Assembly (NCBI RefSeq): GCF_000003815.2
Contig: NC_049980.1
Location: forward strand, 26,572,508 to 26,636,507
Length of the DNA stretch: 64,000 bases
Reading direction: 5' to 3'
Source: Branchiostoma floridae
Taxonomy: Eukaryota; Chordata; Leptocardii; Amphioxiformes; Branchiostomatidae
Shown: positions 45,001 to 56,757 of the stretch, piece after piece
How the letters are laid out: the number at the start of each line of letters is the position of its first letter
How positions within the stretch are numbered: the stretch's first letter is position 1
Notes under the pieces: generated by a model
Databases searched by the model: none
Told to the model about the DNA's origin: nothing
Seen by the model: only the letters and a program-made list of their open reading frames with translations
Translations under genes and position numbers: made by a program

Positions 45001-48000
45001 CACATGAATAGCTAAGACACTGGACGGTTCTTCATAGTTATACTGCTAATTTGCTCATGCAGTTCTAAAATTGATTGGTTCATGGCAGTTATAAGCACTG
45101 ATTGGTTCCTGACAGTAGAAAAAGACATGAAAAGAAGACACCAGCAAGAGCAATTTTCATCCTATCGGGAAAACATAATTATTGTGAGCTCCTACTGCTA
45201 GTTTGTTAGCTTGTCTGTTCGATAAATCACTTCCCATTACACTAGCCACTTCATGAACAAAGGCAAAAGTAAGATCCCGTTGATTTTATTCAAAAAAATA
45301 TGTTCCTACATCACCACCAGTATGGCAGCATAAATGTACAGAACTCACAACTTAATGTATGAAAAATGTTTGAGAATACATTTGAGGACATGTTACAGAA
45401 AGGATCCACTTTTATCTATTACATATTCATTACATTGTCATTATTATCATCGGTCACAGTTTCCTGCTATCACAACATAATCAGTAAAGGATCATTAAAA
45501 AAGTCACTGGCACTCAACTGCCAGCAATTCAATACAGTTTATCTCTGCCAACTTGAATGGCTTGTATGCCGACTGTTTATTTGACCAAGTCTGGCTGCAG
45601 GTTCCGAACCAATGCAGCACAGACCTTGATAATGTCATCTACTGCTGACATGAGTGTTATGGGAAATGTACCCTCCAGGATTTTGAAGTCCTTCAGCCGA
45701 TTGTTAGCACGCTCTACGCGGATCCTCAAGTTTGCAACAGTTTTTGTTTTCTTTACTTTGTCTCTTGTCATGTGTCGCCTCCCCTATGCTGCTGGTGGTA
45801 TTTATAGTGTTGCATTCAGCAGCATCAGGTCCTCCTGGATTGGAAATCCCCTATCTGCCATTATTTTTATAACGTCATTTGGATCAACCAAATCTAAAAA
45901 GCCACAGTCCCAGGTAAGGAACACATCAGAGGCTCTTCTGCCATAGGTCTTTGAAAGAAAGGAGATGTGCCCATTTGGTGTGATCCCTACAAACGGCTTT
46001 AAAGTATGTGTTTTTATAGTCATACCATGTGGAGGCTTGTAAGTCTAAAGATCTAGGTCTCTCAATAAATATTTCTGTACAATCAATTATGCATCTTATT
46101 CTACTACATTGTTTCTTGAACTGTGGTGGCAAGGTCTTGGAAATTGCAGCTCTACTTGGCCATACTATCAGTGGTTGTAGTGTAACTGACAGGAAGCAAA
46201 CCCAAGTGTTGGCAATCTGTGAGCAAGAACAGTTTTGTCCGACCATGGGTCTTTCTTGTCAGTGGGAAATGCATAGCTTGAAAGGATGGGGACAGTTGCA
46301 TCATCAAAATCCTTTTTTGTTCCATGTTTTTATTTGGACATGTCCCTGACTTCCATTTTTTAAAGTTGATACAAGGAGGTTGAAACCGCCTTGGTTGATA
46401 TGTTCCATTACCGCAGCCGACCACTGCACACAGCCTCATGTTGAACTCCGGCAGCTTAAAAAAAAGGAAGAAACATTAAAGCAAATATCAACACTTAAAC
46501 AAAAAATACAGCTTTAAAGCACAATACACTTCAATGCACATTCTACATGCACCCCTCCCCACCGCCACGTTTGCATAACTTGCAGCGACCTTGCTTGCAC
46601 ATTTATTAGTACAATTTTTCAACCTAAAGCGCCGTTAATACTAATACGGACATCCAAGCCATTTACTGCGATTATTAATGTACTCGCTGTTGGTTCTTTT
46701 TTTATCTTTCTAATCGAAGTGTTGGTCACAGTACGAAAGCTCCTCAGTCAGTGCACAATACACTTCAATGCACATTCTACATGCACCCCTCCCCACCGCC
46801 ACGTTTGCATAACTTGCAGCGACCTTGCTTGCACATTTATTAGTACAATTTTTCAACCTAAAGCGCCGTTAATACTAATACGGACATCCAAGCCATTTAC
46901 TGCGATTATTAATGTACTCGCTGTTGGTTCTTTTTTTTATCTTTCTAATCGAAGTGTTGGTCACAGTACGAAAGCTCCTCAGTCAGTGCAAGCGGGGTCA
47001 TGTCCGGACACGAGAGATCACGAGACAATGACCATATCGGCTTTCATTATTGTGAAGACACAAGGTCGTGCATTTTAGCTAACATTTTTACGGTTTATAA
47101 CATACGTAGGTTAAAATTCCCTAACTATGTCACACTGGTAACCTTTACAGACAAAAACCTGGTTGTAGTGAGAAGGGACAGAAATTCTAGAAGTAAGCGG
47201 CAAAGATAGATGGCATCGTGCATGGGGGAGGGTTGCATGCGTTATCACTAACTATGGTAACACTTGCTTGGATACCGTCAAAAAACGTACCGTTAATTCC
47301 TCTGAAGCGAAACTGAACACGGTGTTTCAGGTACACAAGGTTCAGGACATTGTTGGAACATCAGATCCAGGCGGGTAGCTGCCGTTAACGCCGTGTAGAC
47401 GCTAAAAATCTCGACACTTGAACATTGAACCTGGACACACGCTGCCCTGTCGAACGCGACTTGTTTATCTCACTTTTTTCGTTGCTAAGGAAATTCCGCG
47501 CATGCGTACTGGTAAATGCAAATAGGCTTATCACGATGGTCCAAAAGGGCATGAAAAATCCCCACTTGTGGGACATGAATATTGATGATAATTAGATGTC
47601 AATCACTGTTTTCTCCATTGGAAACTGTCCGTGATTGGTTGAAAATTAAAAAGGCGGGCCGTAGTAATGTTTATGTTACGATATCTCCCCTGTGCCAACG
47701 TCGCTATTCATATGCGTTACCTGCCGCTGGTTTCAATTGAATTACATTAGCACGTTTTAACAATACCAATTTGTTGCCTGACTCAAAACCAACAGGATTT
47801 TCAGTATAGCTTTGTCCATCTTGTGGTCAAAATACCCAAAGATTTTCCATCATCAAAAAAGAAAAATATCAGTCAGCTCCCCGCTGGTGAAGTTGGACGA
47901 TTTACTAGTGCTGGGTTTCGACGGCAAAAGATTCAATATGGCGCTAGTAGTAGTAAAATATTCCAAACTGAACGTATTTGTGATATAAACAGCTTTACCG

Positions 48001-51000
48001 AGCCACTTTTCAGCGACAAATTATTGACAGGATACGGTTTGAAAGTTCCTTCCGATAAAATAGAACAAGATAGCGCAACAGTTGGAACGGATTGCAAGCG
48101 CCATTGTGCTCAAATATAAGACACCATTTATTAAACTGTTCATGGCCAGTCCCAGTTTGTATGTTTTTCTCTCCAATCATTGCCCAGGTTGTAGACCAAC
48201 CTTAAAGTTTATTTGTAATCCTGAACTGGCATTTTAGACCTTTTCAAAAAGGTGCTTTGTAAATTGTTACGAATTACCGATGCCGTCAGTTCTTGACAAC
48301 AATCATCCTGCTTGGGTAACATCATTTGAAGCAGCATGGGTGAGTTGTACATTAAAAAACACAGGCACCATTTATTTTGAGACCAATTATCCACTTGAGT
48401 CACATATTCTTTGAAATGTGTTCTGGTCATTTTGAAAAAAAGGTCCTGAAATGAATTAACTAACGTTCTGTTTAGTTTAATAAAGAAAACAATCCGAAAC
48501 CGCACGCAACATTTCCCACCACAATACAGTAGACTATCCCATTGACCTGAGATGAACCGGCGGGCGCCATGTTTGATTTCCCAAGCGGTCACGAAAACTC
48601 GACCCAAAAACAGAATAAAGAAGGAAAAATAAACAAGCATACACAAAACACACACAACTTAGGAGGATGAAAATTTAAGTCTGATTCATGTAACCGATGT
48701 CCAGAATATAGTTGTGTTTAATACACAATCAAATCAAATTACGGAACGATAGTGAAAAAAAAAACGTGGTTCGTCCAAAACTAGCTTAAAACAAGCAGCT
48801 TTGATCAAAACTCCTTGCTTGTAACTTACAGGGCAAAAGTACTGAATAAACACACCAAGCGATTTCAGAGACTTTGATTTACAGTTGAAAACCCCGCTCC
48901 CAGCACAGGCACAAAGAGATTTGCATGAAAGTGCCCGCGAAGACAAAGGGGCGCTAATAAGGCTCTGTCATCTATGCCAACACCGCCTCATTATAGCTTC
49001 AAAACATCTCTTTTTCAGCGTGGAAACTCTGAATAAAGTGCATATTTCATATTTTGACCGATATCTTCCGATCCTACCGATAAAATGAAACAAAAACTAC
49101 TCCATTTGAAAGAGCAAAAGCCGCCCGCCATCTTGGTTTTCGTATTTGTTTTTCTATCGGTGCGTTCAGGAATTATGGGAGAAAAAAGTATCGGTAAATA
49201 GGAACAGGATTTTTAAATGTATCAGACATAAAAACTACACAGTAGAAATTGATTTGAGAAAGTTTGAGCTTAGATAAGGGTATAAATGTTTGATTCCAAC
49301 GTAAATAAGAAAAAAAAGTCGGTGGGGTTCAGAGTTCAGCGACTGAAAGTGACTTTTGCCACGTCCCGTGAAAGCGGGGATTTGAGCACTGTATTACACT
49401 GACATTTTTCAAGTTTTACCTCGTTTCAAGGCTGACATTTTCATTTATCATGTATATACTTTTGTTAATTTATATCATAAACTAATCGATCGTAATCTTG
49501 GAAAATTCTTCTGCTGCTTTCTGTATATATGCCGCGCGGCACTTCAGACCCGCCTGTGGGTGTGGCCTATTAGCATAGCAACGAGAAGAATAGCCTAGCA
49601 ACGGACCAGCGTGTATTGTTTTAGTGGTCTTGTGACTGCCAGGATGAGAATCTTAAGTGTACACTGTTCAGAATTAGTGGGAGTTACAGGCAAATTCTGA
49701 GTACACCTTCTCAGCTCTGGGAAGTACCAGGATTGCACACATTCCTGGAGAAACATACACAATAGGGGTACAGGCATTGCTGGGAATAGGGACAATACTG
49801 GGAGTATGGACACTACCGGGGATAGGGAGTAAATCTTTTAGACCACACCAATTTAATTTGAAATTCTCAAAATTGCCACTTCGTTTTTATCAGCTAAAAT
49901 GAGTCATTGTCTTTCCATTTCTAGTTGTTATGGTTTTATTATAGAATGTATCAATTTAGCAAAAGCTCCAAATTGACCGCTTGAAACATTATCCAGCCTG
50001 GTATGTTGACTTTGTGGCTCCGGTGGTTGCATTTGGATCCATGAGATGTTGTTAAATATTTCTTTTTCATTTTTATTTCGCACACCTGTTCTGTCGTTTT
50101 TCTGCAAAAATCCAGAGGACCAAGAAATTGCATTGCTGTGGCCTTTTTGTTGAATTCTAAGAATTCTAAGTTAAGTTGAATGTGAAGAACTATGTTTAAG
50201 GTAATCTATTCTGTAAAGTCAAGTGCAATTTGTCTACAAGGAACACCCACGGACCTAGTTACCCATGGTTCATTTGATAGACTATAACGGATACTGTTAG
50301 TGGCATAGAGCTCAGTTAGAGTCCTTGTTATGGGTTAGTTATCCTGATTTAGCATGGCAGGTGTTCCCAATATTTCTGTGTAGGTCCTAACAAGAGACAA
50401 CTTTTGCATGTACAAAATGTATGTTTTTTCTTCTTTATATATCAATCAAAATACACTATTATGCTTTAACAGCCACTCGTGTGTCTTTCTAAAGCAAGAA
50501 AAACTACACTGTGCTATTATATTTCTAGATCTGAGATTTTTGTAGATTTCAAAAGTCGGAAATGATGTTACAAATTTGTTGATTGTGATAACCTCCTCAC
50601 AGTCTTGCAGAATATTTCAAAGGGAGTGTGTCTCAATGGTACCAATTTATTACGTTGGAATGAAAATTCTTATACCTCCAGGCATGATATCACACACCAA
50701 GTTATCCACTAGGACAAATTTCTCCATGTCAATGTGAGGAAAAGGCTTATAGCTATGCCTAGAGCATTTGTAATTTATGACAACAAATTCTAGCTCATGG
50801 CTTGGGGCGCCCATTTTTCCATCATGGGACATGTCATTCCACAGAAATATAATGAGCGAACGGGGGCTGAGATAGCACATGGCATGCCTGCAACAGAACA
50901 GTGCATGGTGACAGGGAGACAGGGATTGATGATCCTGGACTCATCTCATGAGACCAAATGTTTTCTACCCTAATTAGCTTCTACTGAACTGTACAGAGAA

Positions 51001-51248
51001 CGTACTTCTTTTGTTGTACCAACTTACTCCCAAGGGTTGCAGACAGCTGGGACATACAGTACTCCTCAGTCTACACTTAAGGCAGTATACTTACAAACAA
51101 GAAAAAGAAAGTTTTTAGTTTGAGTTCAACTTGAAGGATTATAGCATTCTAAACATATCTTTCTTAATTATGCACTTCAGTGCAATTGGCTATGTACACT
51201 ATATTTTGATTTTTAAGTGTCATACATGTAGATATGACACACATGTGC

Positions 51249-51279
<31 letters not shown>

Positions 51280-54200
51280 ATAGGTTCATTTGTATGGAGC
51301 ATGATCTGGTACTTTAACCTCTTTCAACATCCATTTGAAGTACTTTTATATCTGGGGTTTGCTTCGTTCTGTTTGGAGTTCTAGGCACATGTACATGTAC
51401 ATGCATGTAATTGCACTAAAAGTGTCACCTGCTGTTACAGGGAGTAAGATTACCACCTGTGCAGAAGGAATGATTTAGTGCCATTGTAAGCTAATTGGCA
51501 CTTTGTAATTAATATATGAGGATTCTGTTTCGCTGTTGGGAAATTTCTGAAATAGTGCCCCCAGCAATATGGCAAACGAGGGAAATATCTTTCACCGTTA
51601 AAATTGAACTTCTTTTAACAATGAATCTAAAGATGATGTCGCACCAAAGTATACAAAGCTGTTCCAAGGGGACAAAATCTTGAGACTTGATTAAATTTTC
51701 AGGCATTGTTTCAGCATGAAGGTTATATTTACCAATTAAATAATTTCTTGCAACTTGAATTGTTTGTTTCCTTCAAAAATCTTACAACCAAGAAATTAAC
51801 CTTATTTGGCCTTAGCATGCAGGAAAATTTTCAGGCAGTATTTCCTGATATTTTGCAGCATCTCAGTCTGAGAGTCTAGTGCATTTTTACATAACTTGAA
51901 GTTACAGGCATGCAGATGTGTGATCTTCCCACTCATGTAACATACTATACCCTATGGTATGCCCAAGACACACATGACAGACAACACTCTCTTAGTTGTT
52001 AATGGCAGCAGGAATAGGAAAGGTGACCTGGTAATTACTTTCTCTACAAGAAAACTGACACCAGGCTTTTAACTCTAACTTAGCAGTCCTATCACTCAAT
52101 CTGGGCTGTGCACATAGATCTCTGGTGATGTTCAAATCTCTCCTTTACTGCTGCAAAACAGCCATTACCATCCTTCAATGCTGGGGCAGGTTGTGGAAGT
52201 TCGCAGGTTATGGATTTATTCACGCAAGTATCGGATTTTATGTTAGCTCCATTTTGGGATGGCAGACATTAGAATGGAGGTTGACACTGGCAAGACCTGC
52301 TTGCGTGGTAGTTTAGTGAGGAGTTTCATCGTACCGTCCCAAGCTACTAATCATGTATCTGACATACATGATGCACATGTATGCCTTATTCTCTCAATTT
52401 AAGTACGCATGCCCATGATTTGTGACAACTTGTGGACAGATTTCTTGGACTGAAATGTAAAATGAAAAAAAAAGAAGTCTGCACCCCTTTTCCACAGATC
52501 TTAAAAATTCACCGGGTTTTATCAATTTTCCCTGGTGATAACCAATGGCTTGTATGCAATGGCCTTTCTTAGATTTAAAAAGATGATCTAAGACTTGTTT
52601 TCCCCACTGACATTGTCTCTGCAAACTTGTGAATCCCTACTGCATGGTACAAAATTCCCTCAAGATTCATGGCCTAGCAGAGGGACATTGTTGTTTGTAG
52701 AAGAAAATTTGGCAACAATTTGCAACACCTTTTGTAATGTTAGAAAATTTAAACGTTCATACTTTTTAAAATTACATTTGTATTGAGAAAAAGAATTCAT
52801 ACTTAATAATTATTAATTAGTTGAGAAAATGCTGTACAAGTATTTGCCAACTACGTAACACAACGTTTTATTTTAGATGTCAGGATACTGCATCAGCCAT
52901 TTTTCTGCATTGATTGTTACTTCAGTTACACTCCAAACTTCTCATGACTCTGAATTACCGCCGCTCCTACCCATTTAGCTATATCTTCATTATACTGACA
53001 TTACGGATAAAGGAGACAATAAAATACTCCCCAACAATGACTTGGAAATATGATAATGTTTCCCATTGTTGGCTGTCATGCATTTCTTATGAGGAAGCTA
53101 TTCATGGGAACTGAGATATTATGGTGGGAAGTTTCAATCACAGGTCTATGTGCAGATTGGTAAAATCGATTGTAGAGAGCTAGCAGGCCATTTTACAGTT
53201 CAGGTCAGCTGTACGTAGATTGGTGAAAAGAATGAATAGAAGCGGGACACTGCCTTTCCGGACATCAACCTTAGTTATCATTATGAATTGATGTATTTTA
53301 GCAGAAGACCAGGTCCTGATTTTGAGAGTTTGACATAAACTTTGGGGTTTCCTTAAATTTGATACGTAAAAACAATTAAAAAAGGGGATTTAGTTTCTGT
53401 CTACTAGGTAATGCCTTTTAATTTTGCTCACATGTCTAGAGGGAATATAGGGCTCAAAAGTTTAGTAGATAGAATGATAAAAAAATCCCTTAGTATTATT
53501 AGAACTGAGCACAAATTGAAATGTAGCTGTATTATTATTGTTTTAATTTCAATTCTACAATAACATGCTAAACTGCGTAACCCGAACTTGGCAAAATCAA
53601 ACACACATTTTATACTTTTTAACATTGTGTCATGTGAACCAGAAGATAGTCCTTTCCTCTACAACGGGAACCAGACAAATTAGTTAGGACTTGTCAACTC
53701 GTCAAAATTGAATGTAATATGTTTGACACTTTTAACAATAGTGTCATGCAAAAGTGTTCACCAGAAAATGGTCCAAACCTCTAACTATATGCACTATAGT
53801 TGGGACTTGTCATTCTGATGGATAAATCATACTGATTTTACTGAATGGCCACAGTACAGGGTGCCAATCTCACAAAACAGAATTATGCTCACTGAAGAGG
53901 AACAGAACATTTATTTCATATTTCTGTATAAGGATGATCATTTCCAGTAGCAAAAGTAAAGTGCAAACAACCCTAGAATTGATAGACTAACATTAACTCT
54001 CATAATTCTACTAGATGCCATAATACTGTTAAGTGAAATGTAGATAGGCTTTGAAGTAATTGTCATGATGTTAAATTTGGCATGATTTTGTTTTATTGAT
54101 GTATGCACAATGCACAATAAAGCCAATTGTCTGAAGGATCGAGAGTTTGAAAACATTTCGCAAAACCATAAATCATTTTAATTGTCATAGAAACATTCCA

Positions 54201-54891
54201 TTGTTTAAAAAAAGCACAATTTTGGCTGAACTATCTGAGTTGATATTTGACTGTCACAGTTTGTGTAACATTCTTCAGGCAACTATGGTTTTATTTTTGG
54301 TGATAATTATAATAATTGGTGTATTGATGTCATAATTTCTGTAGTATTGAACTGTTAATGTACTTTCCTGTCTCTTTCTCACAAGCATTGAATGCAGACT
54401 TCTGTTCCCTTTTTTGTATATTTCCTTTGTTGACCAAGCATTAATCTCTTTTTGCTGTATTTTACAGTTACTAACCTCAAATCTATCTCCAATACGTCCC
54501 TGACTTATTCTACCTTCAAACATGTCCTACTAAACGTACTTGTTTTGCTGTGTACCAAACAAGAAGTTTTTGAATCTAAGAGTTTCGATCTTTCCCCTTT
54601 CCTTTTCAGTCACCCCTAAAACTGGCGCCAAATTTTCTCTCTGAAGGTTTAATCCCCTCCACTGAAACAAAGCATTCCTTATGATCTATCTCTGTCCGGT
54701 TTTTTGGCCCCTGTTTTCTCTCCCTAGCTTTGCGGTTAGTCGCGGTGTTCTGATAGCGTGCTTTAAGTCTCTCCACCAGAGGATCCGCAGACCCGGGAGG
54801 TGGTGGAGAAGCTGGCAGCCTTCGTGGCCGAGGGGGGGAAGCAGGTGGAGGAAGTGGCCATTAAGAAGAACAAGGACAACCCTGCCTTTTG
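33064..54891 (+). CDS. SUGP1: SUGP1 (SF4), SURP and G-patch domain splicing factor, N-terminal part
   Basis: SUGP1 is a spliceosome-associated protein that binds SF1 and U2 components and activates a DEAH helicase through its G-patch. Exons: 33035-33305 with ATG at 33064 ([20 protein letters not shown]..., then [20 protein letters not shown]); 42065-42216 ([20 protein letters not shown]..., the SF1-binding-region signature, human ISNKFANDGSFLQQFLKL); 42410-42634 (Ala-rich stretch, then [11 protein letters not shown], human RPSVFQSPDE); 54780-54891 ([20 protein letters not shown]...KDNPAF, first half of SURP domain 1). All junctions are GT-AG and the phases agree (2, 1, 1, then 2). The second half of SURP1, SURP2 and the G-patch were not found and should lie beyond 64000. 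The Gly-rich start differs from human. The acidic DEDEEEDYEQW segment is not present in these exons, so a further exon may hide in the 12-kb intron 42635-54779. Confidence 0.93.
37866..38078 (-). mobile_element. tRNA-derived SINE (Ser/Leu-like head)
   Basis: On the minus strand it reads GATGGCCGAGTAGTTAAAGGCTTGCAGACTGGGATTGAGAGG then TCATGGGTTCAGTTCCTC. The A box resembles TGGCCGAGTGGTTAAGG of Ser/Leu tRNAs, and the B box is GGTTCAGTTCC. The body includes CACCTGACTTTGGTTGGAGAGG, shared with the copy at 10680-10865. Confidence 0.75.
38145..38298. mobile_element. MITE with TACTGTAAATGCA terminal repeats
   Basis: The left end TACTGTAAATGCA and right end TGCATTTACGGT are inverted copies. Inside, GTTTGCGGGGATTTAATTTTGCG and GGTTTTAAGTTCGCGGTAGCACC form the repetitive body. 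I have a general impression that this repeat type is common in amphioxus and other marine invertebrates; that is recall, not a search. Confidence 0.7.
41886..41947 (-). mobile_element. 38-bp truncated retroposon insertion with 12-bp target duplications
   Basis: ATACCGGCTATC occurs at 41886-41897 and 41936-41947. The 38 bases between are, on the minus strand, GGAGCAGGAAAGTGTAGTGA followed by TGACACGATGAAGAAGAA. This is nearly identical to the stop-codon and tail region of the LINE fragment ending near 21575. It is thus an extremely 5'-truncated insertion of that family, in minus orientation. Confidence 0.85.
42635..44642. other. SUGP1 intron 4, left part
   Basis: AT-rich. A diverged tandem duplication sits at 42735-43270. 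The rest, including 43300-44640, shows no supported gene; the open frame at 43607-43867 on the minus strand has no recognisable motif. Confidence 0.4.
42735..43270. repeat. Diverged tandem duplication, about 310-bp period
   Basis: ATCTGTCTGGAGTCCTAATA...GTAACTGTGATGAAACATAAACACAATAAATA (from about 42759) recurs as ATCTGTCTGGAGTTCTAATACTAAATGTAACTATGATGAAGCATAAACACGATAAATA (from about 43078). Related sequence continues through ...AAAATGATGCATCATACATA... against AAACATTATGCAACATACATA. Confidence 0.75.
45577..46439 (-). pseudogene. Broken THAP-type DDE_Tnp_4 transposase
   Basis: Reading from high to low coordinates, four frames each carry part of one protein. 46439-46152 starts [11 protein letters not shown] and [11 protein letters not shown], a variant THAP/C2CH-type finger. 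46246-45926 has [20 protein letters not shown], with the first catalytic Asp in DCTE. 46023-45802 has [20 protein letters not shown] and [15 protein letters not shown], with the second Asp in ADRGF. 45771-45577 has [18 protein letters not shown] and ends PDLVK, with the catalytic Glu in VERANNR. All three acidic residues survive, but at least three frameshifts break the gene, so it cannot make a full transposase as it stands. Confidence 0.85.
46519..46987. repeat. Near-perfect 234-bp tandem duplication
   Basis: The segment starting GCACAATACACTTCAATGCA at 46519 is repeated from 46753. The two copies differ by about one base in a T run (seven against eight T) and end at CTCCTCAGTCAGT. Such high identity implies a recent event, or an assembly artefact, inside an otherwise decayed transposon. 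Confidence 0.9.
47532..49620. other. Promoter-like, GC-richer island in SUGP1 intron 4
   Basis: This stretch differs from the surrounding intron. It contains an uninterrupted 98-residue plus-strand frame (47823-48119), two minus-strand ATGGCG starts of YY1/TISU type (CAAGATGGCGGGCGG near 49135; AACATGGCGCCCGCC near 48570, whose eight-codon frame ends at CTCAG|GTCAAT) and a pair of GTTGCTAKGC motifs at about 49572-49602. It could be a second transposon of the neighbourhood or the promoter of a small nested gene. I could not complete a gene model. Confidence 0.3.
47823..48119 (+). CDS. Hypothetical 98-residue protein, unrecognised
   Basis: The frame starts [20 protein letters not shown] and ends CKRHCAQI before TAA. 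It is Lys/Ser-rich at the N-terminus, with [14 protein letters not shown] in the middle, and shows no signal peptide or transmembrane segment. Its composition is more protein-like than most intronic frames here and it lies in the promoter-like island. It may equally be a piece of a mobile element. No function is assigned. Confidence 0.25.
   Translation: MVKIPKDFPSSKKKNISQLPAGEVGRFTSAGFRRQKIQYGASSSKIFQTERICDINSFTEPLFSDKLLTGYGLKVPSDKIEQDSATVGTDCKRHCAQI
49621..54779. other. SUGP1 intron 4, right part
   Basis: AT-rich intron without supported genes. Contents noted: a TA dinucleotide run at about 51249-51272, and a diverged direct repeat at 53613-53817. A missing SUGP1 exon for the acidic linker, if it exists, would most likely lie in this or the preceding intron segment; I did not find one. 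Confidence 0.4.
53613..53817. repeat. Diverged direct repeat, about 114-bp period
   Basis: CTTTTTAACATTGTGTCATG...CCAGAAGATAGTCC...ACCTCTACAAC-like...AGTTAGGACTTGTCAACTC recurs as CTTTTAACAATAGTGTCATG...CCAGAAAATGGTCC...ACCTCTAAC...AGTTGGGACTTGTCATTCTG. The order of blocks is preserved, with scattered substitutions and indels. Confidence 0.6.
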
Positions 54892-56757
54892 GTGAGTCAG
54901 CCAATTGATTGTGGCTGGATTTATCTTTATTGTGTGTTAAACGTTCCATAGAGATGCTTTCAGTTGAATCGTGGTGATTCCATTGATATCAAAAGAAAAG
55001 CAATCAGTCTGAAGAATATCAATGTTCAAAAAAAGTAAAACTGGATGAAAAGTTCTGAAATTGTTATTCAGCAAAAGTTTCTCATCAGGATCTCAGTGCT
55101 CTTTCCGTTTATTGTATAGAGAGCTAAGGAAATGACAGAAAATTCCCTGCTTCATGTATGTTTTTTCCCTTTTAACTGCTACATTGTTTATTTCATGGGG
55201 TTATAGTGAAGGATCTATATAATGGTGTTGTCCATAGTGCTGAAACATTGATTGTTGTTAATATACTTTTGCAAGATTTTCTGCTGAGTGGAAACCATGA
55301 CTTTACAACACTGAGCATTCCTATTTCCATTTATGAGCACACCAGTTACAGCAATGGCATACTGTAGGATCTATTTAGCCTAGAAACATACATGATGTTC
55401 CCTTTTACTTAGTGTACCAGTCATGAACATATTGTAGAAATGTGCAGGCTTTGGATGCTTTATTAGTCCATTAGCTGACATACAAAAAAAAAACTTTCAG
55501 AAACAAGTTTTCCAACTAGCTCTGCAATTCAAATGCACTACCTTACCTACAGATATCTACTCAAGACCCAAGAGGTCAGAGTAACCCCTCCATTTCGAAA
55601 AGCGAGGATCGCCATGAGCATCAGCCTGCCTTCTGTGATAAGAGCCAATGAGGGAAAAACTCCCAATAAGCACTAAGACATTCCAAGATAAATGATTTAA
55701 CTCTCCTGCAGGCCTTGTTGATTGCATTCCCTGGCACCATGTTAGTCCGAGTTTCTGCCAATTTCTATGCTAATTCTCCAGAGATAAGATTCAAGCTGAC
55801 TTAAGGTTCCAGATATTGTTGATGACATTTCTTTTTCAGCTGAGACATTTGAGCTACAGGCATAGTGCATCCCATCTTTTTGTTGTCTGTAACTTTGATA
55901 TTTGAAGATTGACTCAGAATCTCTGACATTTAGTGCAGGTCTTAAGGATGAGAAAACTTCTCCATTTCCCCTCAACCTCATTTCTGTAGTGCTGGGTAAT
56001 TTATGGGTATCTGGTCCAATTCAATCTACTATCGCTTCAGTGGTCATACATAATGCATGGCTGCCTTCAGGCGGGACACTACCTGCATTATGATGGTGGA
56101 TAACTTCTTATATCTTTGTGATGAATGATCCTCAGAACACCGTATTGTCGATTTCGCGGCATAAAATGTACTCTGAGTCCGTCAAACTTTTGTATTTTTC
56201 ATCCACTGAAAATGGGTCTATTTCCCAGGACTGTCATCTGAAAAGGCCAGAGTATCGTCACCAGGTATAAATGCATATATCACCGAGAAGTCATACCAAC
56301 GTCTGAAACTGAATTACATTAACTATAGGGGTTTATACAATCTGGCCTGATACTGTATTTCCTTCTTTTTTTTCATAAGAATTATATTTCTTGTAGTTAC
56401 TTTTTTTAAGAGATACTTAATCTGAAACTGTGTCACTCATTGGTACCTACCAGTCTGATGTGAGAACCTAAGAGTAAGACTGAAATTTTTAAATCATTGT
56501 GATCACGTACTATTCTAAGATGGGGGTGTACCTCATTCATCACTGATGAAGTGTAAGCTTCTTAGGCTACATGCTAGAGTTTGGACACTTGTGTCCCTAA
56601 TTACATGTAACTTTATCGACCTACATGTGGAATCAAATCCATCCATTGATCAAAGTGAATTTTTAATCACATGCTCGGAACGCATTGATGAACTGCCTGG
56701 CTCTGCAGATTTGTTCCACTGGAATCCTGAGGATCGGCGTGACTAGTATCATATCCC

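Larger units (their letters stand above)
44643..47531 (-). mobile_element. ISL2EU-like DNA transposon (THAP + DDE_Tnp_4), decayed, about 2.9 kb
   Basis: Terminal inverted repeats: the left end ATAAGCCTATTCGCAATTACC matches the reverse complement of the right end, ATAAGCCTATTTGCATTTACC (two differences in 21). The outermost AT may be the 2-bp target duplication. The element carries the transposase remnants at 45577-46439 and a 234-bp tandem duplication at 46519-46987. It lies in SUGP1 intron 4. Superfamily placement rests on the combination of THAP-like zinc finger, DDE_Tnp_4-type domain and short terminal repeats. Confidence 0.8.

Noticed and set aside
46029-46349. Plus-strand frame opposite the transposase
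   Set aside because: It is the antisense shadow of the DDE_Tnp_4 pseudogene, whose conserved motifs are all on the minus strand.
48209-48655. 148-codon minus-strand frame in SUGP1 intron 4
   Set aside because: AT-rich, Phe/Leu/Cys-heavy peptide with no domain. Its start overlaps the ATGGCGCCC context in another frame.
51249-51272. TA repeat considered as a regulatory or origin element
   Set aside because: A simple dinucleotide microsatellite in an intron; nothing else supports a function.
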